A stretch of DNA of 64,000 bases from Lentzea guizhouensis (GTDB taxonomy: Bacteria; Actinomycetota; Actinomycetes; Mycobacteriales; Pseudonocardiaceae). Location: NCBI RefSeq assembly GCF_001701025.1, contig NZ_CP016793.1, positions 3,534,001-3,598,000 on the forward strand, given 5' to 3'. Positions 8,288 to 14,809 of this stretch are shown piece by piece. Each line of letters opens with the position of its first letter. Positions within the stretch are counted from its first letter, which is position 1. A program made the position numbers and the translations under genes. The notes beneath the pieces are model-generated. The model was not told the origin of the DNA and did no database searches. It saw only the letters and a list, made by a program, of their open reading frames with translations.

Positions 8288-10102
8288 ATGAGTCTGCGAG
8301 TCGCGGTGGACTTCGGCACGTCGAGCACCTGCGTCGCGGTCTCGGTGCACGGCAGGGAGCCCCAGGTGGTCGTCTTCGACGGCCAGCCGCTGGTGCCGTC
8401 CGCCGTGTTCGCCGCCGCGGACGGGACGTTGTTCGTCGGGCACGAGGCCGAGCGCCAGGCCGCGGTCGACCCCGCCCGCTACGAGCCGCACCCCAAGCGC
8501 CGCGTCGACGAGGGTGAGCTGCTGCTGGGCAGCAGCGTGCTCCCCGTCGCGGACGTCGTGCGCGCGGTGCTCACGCGTGCGGTCGGCGAGGCCCGGCGCG
8601 TCGGCGGTGGTGCGCCCGTCGACCTGCTCGTGCTCACCCACCCCGCCGACTGGGGCACGGTCCGCACCCGCGTGCTGATCCAGGCCGCGCGTGGCCTCGG
8701 GCGGGAGCTGGTGCTCGTGCCGGAACCCGTGGCGGCCGCCGTCTTCCACTCCGCGAGCCACTCGGTGCCGGACGGGGGCACGCTGGCCGTGCTCGACCTC
8801 GGTGGCGGCACGGTCGACGCGAGCGTGGTGACGCGGGCCGGCGGGAGCTTCCGGGTGCTCGCCGCGAAAGGTGATCCGAGCTTCGGCGGTGCCGACGTCG
8901 ACCAGGCGTTGCTGGAGCACGTCGGCGCGCTGGTGTCGGCGAAGGACCCGCAGGCGTGGCGGCAGCTCGTCGAAGGCCGGGAGATGGCGGACCGGCGCAA
9001 GCGGCGGGTGCTGCGCCAGGACGTGCGCGGTGCCAAGGAGACGCTGTCCCGGCACGCGTACACGGACGTGCCGATGCCGCCGCCGTTCCCCGACGCGCAC
9101 GTCACCAGGTCCGACCTGGAGCAGCTGATCACCGCGCCGGTGGGCCGGGCGGCCGCGCTGGTCGGTTCGGCCGTGCGCGAGGCGGGCCTGGTGCCGCAGC
9201 AGCTCGCCGCGGTGTTCCTGGTCGGCGGGTCGAGCCGGATCCCGCTCGTCGCGCGGATGGTGCACGAGCACACCGGCGTGGTGCCCACGAGCATCGACCA
9301 GCCGGAGACCGTGGTGGCCCGCGGTGCGCTGCGGGCGGTGAGCCTCGACCCGGAACGCACGGGTGGCGTGGCTCCCCAGGGCTTGGCGCAGAAGCCGCAG
9401 CCGTCGGGTGAGGTGACCCACAACCTGCGGGTGTCCGACGAGACCACCCGCAAGATCACCCGCCGGATCACACCGCCGCCGGCCGCCCGGTTCCCGGCCT
9501 CGTTCCCGCCGATGACACCGCCGAAGAAGAGCAAGGTGCCGCTGTTCGTCGCGATCGGCCTGGTCGTCGTGCTCGCGGCCGCGGGTGCCGGCGGCTACCT
9601 CTGGTGGCAGAACCGGGAGAAGACCGGGACCGACGTCCCGCCGCCGTCGGACCAGATCGCGCAGTACGACTACAGCTTCACCCGGCCGGACGGCTGGGAG
9701 CAGACCGGCGGGGCGCCGGCCTCCCGGCAGGTGCTTTTGCAACCGGTCGACCGCGAAAAGTCCGCGGACGATTCACCGGACGACCGGATCGCTGTGCAAG
9801 AGCAAAAGCTGGAGTACAACAGCGACAAGGACCGCCCTCGGGCACTCGCGGAATTGCAGAAGCAATACGGCGACCGTTTGGACAACGGCGACAAGGTCGC
9901 CGCGTTCAGCGATCGCCACACATTCGCGGGCAAGTCCGTTGTTCACTATCGCGAAGAGGTCGGCGGAGCAGGGGTCGACTGGTACATCCAGTTCGTCGGT
10001 ACCTCTCAGGTGAGCGTGGGCTGCCAGGCGACCCGGGCCGGGCAGGACCGCGTCCGCGCCGCCTGCGAGCAGATCATCCGCTCGCTGACCATCAAGCCGT
10101 GA
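8288..10102 (+). CDS. Type VII secretion-associated protein: Hsp70-like ATPase domain, TM helix, Rv3446c-type C-terminus
   Basis: 604 residues. The N-terminal about 355 residues are an Hsp70/actin-fold nucleotide-binding domain: phosphate 1 (VDFGTSST, 7-14), phosphate 2 (LDLGGGTVD, near 178) and adenosine motif (LVGGSSRIP, near 313). There is no Hsp70 peptide-binding domain. Instead, a basic linker leads to one membrane helix (about 417-437) and an outside domain with VVHYRE, VDWY and VSVGCQ motifs, typical of the type VII secretion-associated Rv3446c family. Position, two genes before the WXG100 pair and rplM, equals Rv3446c in the mycobacterial ESX-4 locus. Likely role: membrane accessory factor of ESX-4-like secretion with an ATP-binding cytoplasmic face. 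The C-terminal segment around 9720-9960 is noticeably less GC-rich. RBS: GGGGAAGGTGG just before ATG. Confidence 0.85.
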   Translation: MSLRVAVDFGTSSTCVAVSVHGREPQVVVFDGQPLVPSAVFAAADGTLFVGHEAERQAAVDPARYEPHPKRRVDEGELLLGSSVLPVADVVRAVLTRAVGEARRVGGGAPVDLLVLTHPADWGTVRTRVLIQAARGLGRELVLVPEPVAAAVFHSASHSVPDGGTLAVLDLGGGTVDASVVTRAGGSFRVLAAKGDPSFGGADVDQALLEHVGALVSAKDPQAWRQLVEGREMADRRKRRVLRQDVRGAKETLSRHAYTDVPMPPPFPDAHVTRSDLEQLITAPVGRAAALVGSAVREAGLVPQQLAAVFLVGGSSRIPLVARMVHEHTGVVPTSIDQPETVVARGALRAVSLDPERTGGVAPQGLAQKPQPSGEVTHNLRVSDETTRKITRRITPPPAARFPASFPPMTPPKKSKVPLFVAIGLVVVLAAAGAGGYLWWQNREKTGTDVPPPSDQIAQYDYSFTRPDGWEQTGGAPASRQVLLQPVDREKSADDSPDDRIAVQEQKLEYNSDKDRPRALAELQKQYGDRLDNGDKVAAFSDRHTFAGKSVVHYREEVGGAGVDWYIQFVGTSQVSVGCQATRAGQDRVRAACEQIIRSLTIKP

Positions 10103-10123
10103 GCAGCACCAGGGGAGTCGCCG

Positions 10124-10522
10124 ATGTCCGCCAGCGAGGTACTGGCCCAGTTCCGCGCCGAGGTCGGGAACGCCGTCACGCGCGCCCGCCGCGCCGCCGG
10201 TGAGGTCGGGGCGCGCAACGCCGAACTGCGCGAACGCACCGCACACCTGGCCAGGCAGGCGCGTGAGCGCCGCACGGAACCGACGGCTGCCGCCACTCCC
10301 GGAGACGTCCGCGAGGCCGCCGTCGGGTTCCGCACCGAGCGCGGACTGCCCGTCGAGCAGACGCCGGAGGCCGCCGAACTGACCGCTCCAGCGTCTCAAC
10401 CGGCTCCGGAACGCGTGGTTCCGGCCACTCTCGGTTCGACCGCCGTCGCCGGTCCGAGTGGTCAACTTCCCCGTGTGGGTGACGATGACGAGGACTTTTC
10501 GCAGTCGCGAATCCTCTACTGA
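10124..10522 (+). CDS. Small coiled-coil protein with acidic tail, ESX-linked
   Basis: 132 residues, unknown function. Residues 1-50 are an Arg/Ala/Glu-rich amphipathic, probably coiled-coil helix. Residues 55-115 are Pro/Ala-rich and probably disordered. The protein ends in GDDDEDFSQSRILY. The tail closely resembles that of the protein at 17568-18029 (DDDDDDLSGQTWLR), which has the same helix-disorder-acid-tail layout at the other end of the ESX region. It starts 21 bp after the Hsp70-like gene with AGGGGAG before the ATG, so it is probably cotranscribed. No signal peptide or membrane segment. It could be a cytoplasmic partner of the secretion system; the shared tail is the only hint. Confidence 0.75.
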   Translation: MSASEVLAQFRAEVGNAVTRARRAAGEVGARNAELRERTAHLARQARERRTEPTAAATPGDVREAAVGFRTERGLPVEQTPEAAELTAPASQPAPERVVPATLGSTAVAGPSGQLPRVGDDDEDFSQSRILY

Positions 10523-10544
10523 CACCGGGCGTTCACCTGGCGCC

Positions 10545-10559
10545 GTTTACTAGCGCAAC
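10545..10559 (+). promoter_or_regulatory. Motif GTTTACTANNGCAAC upstream of the WXG100 pair
   Basis: Reads GTTTACTAGCGCAAC, 111 nt before the ATG at 10671. The same pattern, GTTTACTAAGGCAAC, occurs at 14392-14406, 103 nt before the EspC-like gene. The TTTACTA core looks like a -10 region, and a GGCGGAACC string also recurs downstream of both. This is a candidate shared promoter for the ESX substrate genes. Confidence 0.5.
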
Positions 10560-10670
10560 TACTTCGAAAGAAGTCGCGACAGGGCGGAACCGACATGGCA
10601 GGGTTCCCGTCGGAAGAGGCGTACGAACCAAGAAGTACGGCCTGAAGTTCTCTGAAGGGGGAATCTCCCA

Positions 10671-10979
10671 ATGTCTGGATTCGGTACCACGACTGCGGAA
10701 CTCGACACTCTGGCGAAGCGCATCATCGAGGCCGACGAGACCGCGCAGGCGAAGATCCGTCAGGTCCGCGACGCCGCCGAGACCGTCGCCGCGACCTGGA
10801 AGGGTGCGGCGTTCACCGCCTTCCAGAACCTGATCTCCCGCTTCGACGCGGACGCCGCGAAGGTCCAGGAGGCCCTCCGCGCGATCGCCGAGCAGATCTC
10901 CGACACCTCGAAGGTGTACGCCCAGAACGAGGCGGCCCAGGAGGCCGAGATCAGCAACGTCACCGCCCGCCTCGGCTGA
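10671..10979 (+). CDS. WXG100 family type VII secretion target (EsxU-like position)
   Basis: 102 residues, the usual WXG100 size. Helix-turn-helix hairpin protein with the W-x-G turn at Trp43-Lys-Gly45 and the type VII export motif Tyr-x3-Glu (YAQNE, 83-87) near the C-terminus. RBS GAAGGGGGAAT precedes the ATG. The next gene is a second WXG100 protein 74 bp downstream, and the pair sits directly before rplM, as esxU-esxT do in mycobacteria. The two probably form a secreted heterodimer. Which member equals EsxU or EsxT is inferred from order only. Confidence 0.88.
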   Translation: MSGFGTTTAELDTLAKRIIEADETAQAKIRQVRDAAETVAATWKGAAFTAFQNLISRFDADAAKVQEALRAIAEQISDTSKVYAQNEAAQEAEISNVTARLG

Positions 10980-11053
10980 GCTGGTTCACGTCTTCGCTTC
11001 ACGTCTTCGTTCCACATTCCTGCACGTCAGAAACTTTCAAGGGGAGAATCACA

Positions 11054-11344
11054 ATGAGTGGTGACCAGATCGCAGTCTCGTTCGGCGAGATCGCCAACGC
11101 TGCGCAGACCATCACGACCCAGTCCAAGGAGATCGACACGGTCCTGGACGACATCCGCCAGGAGGTCGTGCGCGTGCTCGGCACCTGGGAGGGTGAGGGC
11201 TCCGAGACCTACAAGCAGTCCCAGGACAGGTGGGACAGGGCTGCCGCCGACCTGAACTCGGTGCTCGCCGCCATCGGTACCGCCGTGCAGCAGGCCGGCG
11301 ACGCGTACCAGCAGGCTGAGAAGCAGAACGTCTCGCGCTGGTAA
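11054..11344 (+). CDS. WXG100 family type VII secretion target (EsxT-like position)
   Basis: 96 residues with the turn motif Trp45-Glu-Gly47 and Tyr-x3-Glu (YQQAE, 85-89) in the second helix, as expected for an ESX substrate. AAGGGGAGAA lies before the ATG. It is the probable dimer partner of the preceding WXG100 protein and is followed at once by a strong hairpin, so the pair forms its own transcription unit separate from rplM-rpsI. Confidence 0.9.
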   Translation: MSGDQIAVSFGEIANAAQTITTQSKEIDTVLDDIRQEVVRVLGTWEGEGSETYKQSQDRWDRAAADLNSVLAAIGTAVQQAGDAYQQAEKQNVSRW

Positions 11345-11367
11345 GACCGCTCGGTAGCAAGACCCTC

Positions 11368-11400
11368 GTGAGCCCCGGAACCACGTGGTCCGGGGCTCAC
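11368..11400 (+). terminator. 12-bp perfect hairpin after the WXG100 pair
   Basis: GTGAGCCCCGGA (11368-11379) pairs with TCCGGGGCTCAC (11389-11400); the 9-nt loop contains the palindrome CCACGTGG. It lies 24 bp after the WXG100 stop and separates it from the ribosomal protein operon. No T-run. Confidence 0.75.
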
Positions 11401-11597
11401 GTACGTCCGGAGGAAGGTCGGTCGGAGGGGCCGTTTTGGTCCCCGCACCACCCATCCGGTATCTTCTTACGTTGTTGTGCGGTAGCTGGCGCCTGTGTGT
11501 GCCGCGCCTGTCTCGGAACCACCGCTTGGCAAGTCCAAGATCGGTCTGGGGCAACCGCCGCAGTGACCCCAGACGCAAGTGACGACGAGGTAATTCC

Positions 11598-12041
11598 GTG
11601 CGCACGTACAGCCCGAAGCCCGGTGAGGTGACCCGCACCTGGCACGTGATCGACGCCCAGGACGTGGTGCTCGGCCGGCTCGCCACCCAGGCCGCGACGC
11701 TGCTGCGCGGCAAGCACAAGCCGACCTACGCGCCTCACGTTGACACCGGTGACTTCGTGGTCATCATCAACGCTGACAAGGTCGCACTGACCGGCTCGAA
11801 GCGCGACCAGGAGTTCCAGTACCGCCACTCCGGCTTCCCCGGTGGTCTGCGCAAGCAGTCCTTCGGCGAGGTTCTGGACACGCGTCCGGACCGCCTGGTG
11901 GAGAAGGCGATCAAGGGCATGCTGCCCAAGAACCGCCTGGGCCGCCAGATCGCGAACAAGCTGAAGGTCTACAGCGGACCGAACCACCCGCACGCGGCGC
12001 AGCAGCCGCAGGCCTTCGAGATCAAGAAGATCGCCCAGTGA
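11598..12041 (+). CDS. rplM: 50S ribosomal protein L13
   Basis: 147 residues, the normal size for L13, a 23S rRNA-binding protein of the large subunit. Conserved features visible: [15 protein letters not shown] near the N-terminus, [18 protein letters not shown], and [11 protein letters not shown] in the second half. GTG start 11598 with GAGG eight bases upstream. The stop overlaps the rpsI start (GTGA), so the two genes are translationally coupled. Upstream, 11401-11597 is a probable promoter and leader region with no other feature I can support. Confidence 0.98.
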   Translation: MRTYSPKPGEVTRTWHVIDAQDVVLGRLATQAATLLRGKHKPTYAPHVDTGDFVVIINADKVALTGSKRDQEFQYRHSGFPGGLRKQSFGEVLDTRPDRLVEKAIKGMLPKNRLGRQIANKLKVYSGPNHPHAAQQPQAFEIKKIAQ

Positions 12042-12625
12042 GCGACGAGTACACCGAGGAAGTTCCTGTGACCACCCCTGAGAACGAGACCCCCGAGGTC
12101 GAGACCCCCGAGGTCGACGCCGAGGTTGTCGAGGCCGAGGTCGTCGAGGCTGCTCCCGAGGCCGAGGCTGCAGAGGCTGAGGTCGTCGAGGAAGAAGCCT
12201 CCGCACCGGTGGTCGTCGCTCCCTCGCTGAACGGCGCGCCGCACCTGGCGCAGACCGTCGGTCGCCGCAAGGAGGCCGTCGTCCGCGTCCGCCTCGTGCC
12301 CGGCACCGGCAAGTTCACCCTGAACGGCAAGACCCTCGAGGACTACTTCCCGAACAAGGTGCACCAGCAGCTCATCAAGGAGCCGCTCGTCACCACGGAG
12401 AAGCCCGAGACCTTCGACGTGATCGCCAACCTGCGTGGCGGCGGCATCACCGGCCAGGCCGGTGCGCTGCGTCTCGCCATCGCGCGTGCGCTGATCGCCG
12501 TCGACTCCGAGGACCGCCCGGTGCTCAAGAAGGCCGGCTTCCTCACCCGTGACCCGAGGGTCAAGGAGCGCAAGAAGTACGGTCTGAAGAAGGCCCGCAA
12601 GGCGCCTCAGTACTCCAAGCGCTGA
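12038..12625 (+). CDS. rpsI: 30S ribosomal protein S9 with acidic N-terminal extension
   Basis: 195 residues. The last about 128 are a standard S9 ([16 protein letters not shown] ... [19 protein letters not shown] ... QYSKR), whose basic C-terminal tail reaches the ribosomal P site. The first about 65 are almost only Glu, Val, Ala, Pro and Thr, a low-complexity acidic extension. Two starts are possible: GTG 12038, overlapping the rplM stop, or GTG 12068, which has a better ribosome site (GAGGAAG, 5-nt spacing) and removes 10 residues. Either way the extension is unusually long compared with mycobacterial S9 (about 150 residues). Confidence 0.96.
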   Translation: MSDEYTEEVPVTTPENETPEVETPEVDAEVVEAEVVEAAPEAEAAEAEVVEEEASAPVVVAPSLNGAPHLAQTVGRRKEAVVRVRLVPGTGKFTLNGKTLEDYFPNKVHQQLIKEPLVTTEKPETFDVIANLRGGGITGQAGALRLAIARALIAVDSEDRPVLKKAGFLTRDPRVKERKKYGLKKARKAPQYSKR

Positions 12626-12643
12626 TCTGGATTTCGGCTGTAC

Positions 12644-12690
12644 CCGCGGGAGCAGCAGTTCACCTCGAACTGCTGCTCCCGTGGTGTTTT
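12644..12690 (+). terminator. Strong intrinsic terminator of rplM-rpsI
   Basis: An 18-bp stem (12644-12661 with 12667-12684, one G-T wobble, loop ACCTC), core GGGAGCAGCAGTTC / GAACTGCTGCTCCC, is followed by TGTTTT at 12685-12690. It is the most classical Rho-independent terminator in the window. Confidence 0.92.
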
Positions 12691-12734
12691 CCGGGTTTCT
12701 CCCCGCCGCCTCGCAGTGTCCATTCGGAGGATTC

Positions 12735-14069
12735 ATGGCCCGCCTGTTCGGCACCGACGGTGTGCGCGGTCTCGCCAACGCCGACCTCACCCCCGAACTT
12801 GCGATGTCCGTCGCCGCCGCGGCGGCGCGTGTGCTCGCCGAGCACGATCGTTCCCACCGCCCGGTCGCGGTCGTCGGCCGTGACCCCAGGGCGAGCAGCG
12901 AGATGCTGGACGCCGCCGTCACCGCGGGCCTCACCTCGGCCGGTGCCGACGTGCTGCGGGTGGGCGCGCTGCCCACACCCGCCGTCGCGCACCTGGTCTC
13001 CGCGCTCGGCGCCGACATCGGCGTGATGATCTCCGCCTCGCACAACGCCATGCCGGACAACGGGATCAAGCTCTTCGCCGCGGGTGGCCACAAGCTGCCC
13101 GACCAGGTCGAGGACGAGATCGAGCAGCGCATGGGCGCGGGCTTCGACCGCCCGACCGGTGCCGCGATCGGCCGGGTCCGCGACGTCGCCGACGCCGAGA
13201 CCCAGTACGTCGAGCACCTCATCAAGGTCACCCCGCACCGCCTCGACGGCCTCAAGGTCGTGGTGGACTGCGCGAACGGCGCCGCGTCGGTGGCCGCGCC
13301 GGACGCCTACCGCCGCGCGGGCGCCGAGGTCATCGCGATCAACGCGAACCCGGACGGCCTGAACATCAACGACGGCTGCGGCTCCACGCACATCGATGTG
13401 ATCTCCGCCGCAGTTCGTGAGCACGGCGCCGACCTCGGCATCGCCCACGACGGCGACGCCGACCGCTGCCTGGCCGTGGACGCCGAGGGCAACGCGGTCG
13501 ACGGCGACCAGATCATGGCCGTCCTGGCGCTCGCGATGCGCGACGCCGGCGAGCTGTACGAGAACACCCTCGTCGCCACCGTGATGAGCAACCTCGGTCT
13601 GCACATCGCCATGCGCGAGGCGGGCATCCGGCTGCGCACCACCGCTGTCGGCGACCGCTACGTGCTGCAGGACCTCAAGGCGGGCGGCTACTCGCTCGGC
13701 GGCGAGCAGTCCGGCCACGTCGTGCTGCCCGCGCACGCCACCACCGGCGACGGCCTGCTCACCGCCCTGCGCCTGATGGCCCGCATGGCCGAGACGGGCA
13801 AGCCGCTGGCCGAGCTGGCCGCCGTGATGCGCCGCCTGCCGCAGGTCCTGATCAACGTCAAGGTCGGGGACAAGGCCGCCGTCGCCAAGGCCACGTCGGT
13901 CAGCGAGGCCGTCGCCGCCGTGGAGGCCGAGCTGGGCGACACCGGCCGCGTGCTGCTGCGCCCGTCCGGCACCGAGCAGCTCGTGCGGGTGATGGTCGAG
14001 GCGACGAGCCACGAACAGGCCGAATCCGCGGCACAGCGACTCGCGGGTGTGGTTTCCTCGGTGCACTGA
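12735..14069 (+). CDS. glmM: Phosphoglucosamine mutase
   Basis: 444 residues. Converts glucosamine-6-phosphate to glucosamine-1-phosphate on the way to UDP-GlcNAc and peptidoglycan. The active-site serine loop ISASHN places the phosphoserine at Ser102, as in characterised GlmM. The metal loop DGDADRC and the phosphate-binding [12 protein letters not shown] near the C-terminus are present, and the N-terminus LFGTDGVRG is typical. ATG 12735 has GGAGG four bases upstream; an upstream in-frame GTG lies inside the terminator and is rejected. It works with glmS, about 5.4 kb downstream, the same spacing theme as in mycobacteria. Confidence 0.97.
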   Translation: MARLFGTDGVRGLANADLTPELAMSVAAAAARVLAEHDRSHRPVAVVGRDPRASSEMLDAAVTAGLTSAGADVLRVGALPTPAVAHLVSALGADIGVMISASHNAMPDNGIKLFAAGGHKLPDQVEDEIEQRMGAGFDRPTGAAIGRVRDVADAETQYVEHLIKVTPHRLDGLKVVVDCANGAASVAAPDAYRRAGAEVIAINANPDGLNINDGCGSTHIDVISAAVREHGADLGIAHDGDADRCLAVDAEGNAVDGDQIMAVLALAMRDAGELYENTLVATVMSNLGLHIAMREAGIRLRTTAVGDRYVLQDLKAGGYSLGGEQSGHVVLPAHATTGDGLLTALRLMARMAETGKPLAELAAVMRRLPQVLINVKVGDKAAVAKATSVSEAVAAVEAELGDTGRVLLRPSGTEQLVRVMVEATSHEQAESAAQRLAGVVSSVH

Positions 14070-14089
14070 CGGACGGACGGGGGCCGGTC

Positions 14090-14362
14090 ATGAGCGTGAT
14101 GATGCTGCTGATCCTCCTGGTGTCGCTGGGAGGTGTGGCCGCGGTGGTGATCGCCGTGGTCTCGGCGTCGAAGAAGAAGACACGGCCCCCGTACCCGCCG
14201 CAGCACCACGGGCAGTACCCGCAGCAGGGTTACCCACAGCAAGGTCAGCCGCAGCCGGGCCAGCCCCAGTCCGGTCACCCGCAGCACCCGCCACACCCCG
14301 GCTACCCGCAGCAGGGCCGGCCCCCGCAACCTCCACCTCACCAGCAGCCACCCGATCAGTGA
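14090..14362 (+). CDS. Small membrane-anchored Pro/Gln-rich protein
   Basis: 90 residues: an N-terminal membrane helix (about 3-26, MMLLILLVSLGGVAAVVIAV) followed by a basic patch (SKKKTRPP) and a tail made almost wholly of Pro, Gln, Gly, Tyr and His in degenerate YPQQGQPQ-type repeats. The positive-inside rule puts the tail in the cytoplasm. It lies 20 bp after glmM. Similar proline-rich anchored proteins are common near actinobacterial secretion and cell-wall genes, but no function can be assigned. Confidence 0.7.
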   Translation: MSVMMLLILLVSLGGVAAVVIAVVSASKKKTRPPYPPQHHGQYPQQGYPQQGQPQPGQPQSGHPQHPPHPGYPQQGRPPQPPPHQQPPDQ

Positions 14363-14391
14363 TGATCATCGGCACTTTGCGCCGAATGGCT

Positions 14392-14406
14392 GTTTACTAA
14401 GGCAAC
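14392..14406 (+). promoter_or_regulatory. Second copy of the GTTTACTANNGCAAC motif
   Basis: Reads GTTTACTAAGGCAAC, 103 nt before the ATG of the EspC-like gene. It matches 13 of 15 positions of the site at 10545-10559, at nearly the same distance from a secretion substrate gene. Candidate promoter element. Confidence 0.5.
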
Positions 14407-14509
14407 CGACATCGCCGAGCTCCGGTCGGCACGTGACCGGAGCTGGCACTGTATGGCGGAACCCGATGAGGCCGAACTGCGTCAGATCGGGGACTAGGGG
14501 AGGCGAGGA

Positions 14510-14803
14510 ATGGCTGGTTTCGGCGTACAGTCCGGCGATCTCACGAAGACCGCGGGGACTTACGAGTCCGAGGGATCGCAACTGATCTCGTTGAAGCCGA
14601 CGATCGTCCCGGTTGTGGGGGCCGGGCAGGTCGGGCGGAAGTTCCAGGCAGTCCACGCCACCTACAAGAGCTTCTTCGACCGGCTGGGTGTCAGCTGCGA
14701 CACGTTCGGCAAGGAAGCCAACAACATCGCCACCCGGCTCAAGGACGTGGCGAAGTCGTACGAGTCGAACGAGTCCCAGACTTCGCAGCAGTTCAAGGGG
14801 TAG
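14510..14803 (+). CDS. EspC/WXG-like ESX secretion-associated protein
   Basis: 97 residues, all helical, with no Trp at the turn (VGRKF replaces WxG), as in the EspC/ESX-1 secretion-associated family. A C-terminal Tyr-x3-Glu export motif (YESNE, 84-88) is visible. GGGGAGGCGAGG precedes the ATG. It is followed after 6 bp by the large WXG protein, which it may accompany through the secretion channel. Family assignment rests on size, helical pattern, export motif and neighbours. Confidence 0.78.
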   Translation: MAGFGVQSGDLTKTAGTYESEGSQLISLKPTIVPVVGAGQVGRKFQAVHATYKSFFDRLGVSCDTFGKEANNIATRLKDVAKSYESNESQTSQQFKG

Positions 14804-14809
14804 TGCGTC

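Noticed and set aside
5112-8291. A plus-strand open frame of over 1000 codons opposite the SARP gene
   Set aside because: It is the complement of a well-recognised regulator; it has repetitive Arg/Gln/Val-rich sequence, no family motifs and no ribosome site. Long antisense frames are normal at this GC content.
10632-10649. AAGAAGTACGGCCTGAAG before the WXG pair nearly matches a piece of rpsI (12569-12586)
   Set aside because: 17 of 18 bases agree, but chance matches of this size are expected in 64 kb of GC-rich DNA, and neither flank extends the similarity.
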